Source of the DNA: JACRBK01 sp964427955
Lineage (GTDB): Bacteria; Chloroflexota; Anaerolineae; Aggregatilineales; Aggregatilineaceae
NCBI GenBank assembly: GCA_964427955.1
Contig: CAYRWY010000115.1
Location: 1 to 14,008 of the forward strand
DNA length: 14,008 nt
Direction of reading: 5' to 3'
Position numbers and translations under genes: made by a program. This document shows positions 13,904 through 14,008 of the stretch, in pieces (within the stretch, counting starts at the first letter, position 1; each line of letters starts with the position of its first letter). The notes under the pieces are model-generated. The model did no database searches, was not told the DNA's origin, and saw nothing but the letters and a program-made list of their open reading frames with translations.

Positions 13904-14008
13904 CCTCACCCCCGGCCCCTCTCCAAAAGACGTGGAGAGGGGTGAAGGCGACAGAAGCACGCCCCTTCTCCCTCTCCAGGCAAGTTGGAGAGGGAGAAGG
14001 GGGTGGGG
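13904..14008. repeat. Tandem GC-rich hairpin repeats (REP-like, CCCTCTCCA-N7-TGGAGAGGG)
   Basis: Two perfect hairpins share a core of CTCTCCA, seven-base loop, TGGAGAG. Hairpin 1: 10-bp arms 13916-13925 and 13933-13942, loop AAAGACG. Hairpin 2: 17-bp arms 13962-13978 and 13986-14002, loop GGCAAGT. They are about 20 bases apart, with CTCACCCCC before the first and GGTGGGG after the second. The unit starts about 25 bases after the decarboxylase stop and may help end its transcript, although no T tract follows. The repeat may continue past the window. Confidence 0.85.

Noticed and set aside
13703..13960. 85-codon minus-strand frame (LSPSPLSTSFGEGPGVRS)
   Set aside because: The peptide is a translation of the hairpin repeat plus antisense of the decarboxylase 3' end.
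13904..14008. CRISPR array
   Set aside because: Only two palindromic units of different arm length with no regular spacers.

Overview
The window is a GC-rich bacterial chromosome segment, most likely from a Chloroflexota (Anaerolineae-like) draft genome. That assignment is inferred from the gene set, the GC-rich coding, the CCCTCTCC/GGAGAGGG hairpin repeats at the right edge and two promoters placed for leaderless mRNAs. It is not proven. Two runs of exactly 100 N (4692-4791, 6429-6528) show it is a scaffolded draft, and both runs distort the apparent gene models.

Layout, left to right. On the minus strand (2665 down to 1) lies an ABC importer operon: a DUF2007-like small protein, then permease, substrate-binding protein and ATPase (cut by the window edge). 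Next are a cyclophilin-type PPIase with its own terminator and an M20 dipeptidase whose 5' end is lost in the first N gap. On the other side of that gap is the start of a different gene, an adenosine-specific kinase (PF04008-like). Further right, still on the minus strand, are a small two-helix membrane protein, a dephospho-CoA kinase fused to a degenerate acetyltransferase-like domain (interrupted by the second, spurious gap), and an ABC-F ATPase. A divergent promoter region at 8605-8715 separates these from a plus-strand group: a 137-aa membrane protein, an M24 aminopeptidase, tsaD, and tRNA-Lys(CTT) 13 bases after tsaD. A bidirectional terminator separates the tRNA from a convergent minus-strand class I glutamine amidotransferase. 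A second divergent region leads to a plus-strand PLP-dependent group II decarboxylase, and the window ends in two tandem hairpin repeats.

Most of the genes are housekeeping or metabolic. TsaD and the neighbouring tRNA-Lys are functionally linked, because this tRNA is expected to be a t6A37 substrate. The ABC genes form one complete importer module of unknown substrate. I see no convincing new multi-gene system, defence island, CRISPR array or mobile element. The observations most worth acting on are the gene hidden by gap 1, the removable 155-bp artefact at gap 2, the coaE fusion, the tsaD/tRNA arrangement and the leaderless promoter geometry.
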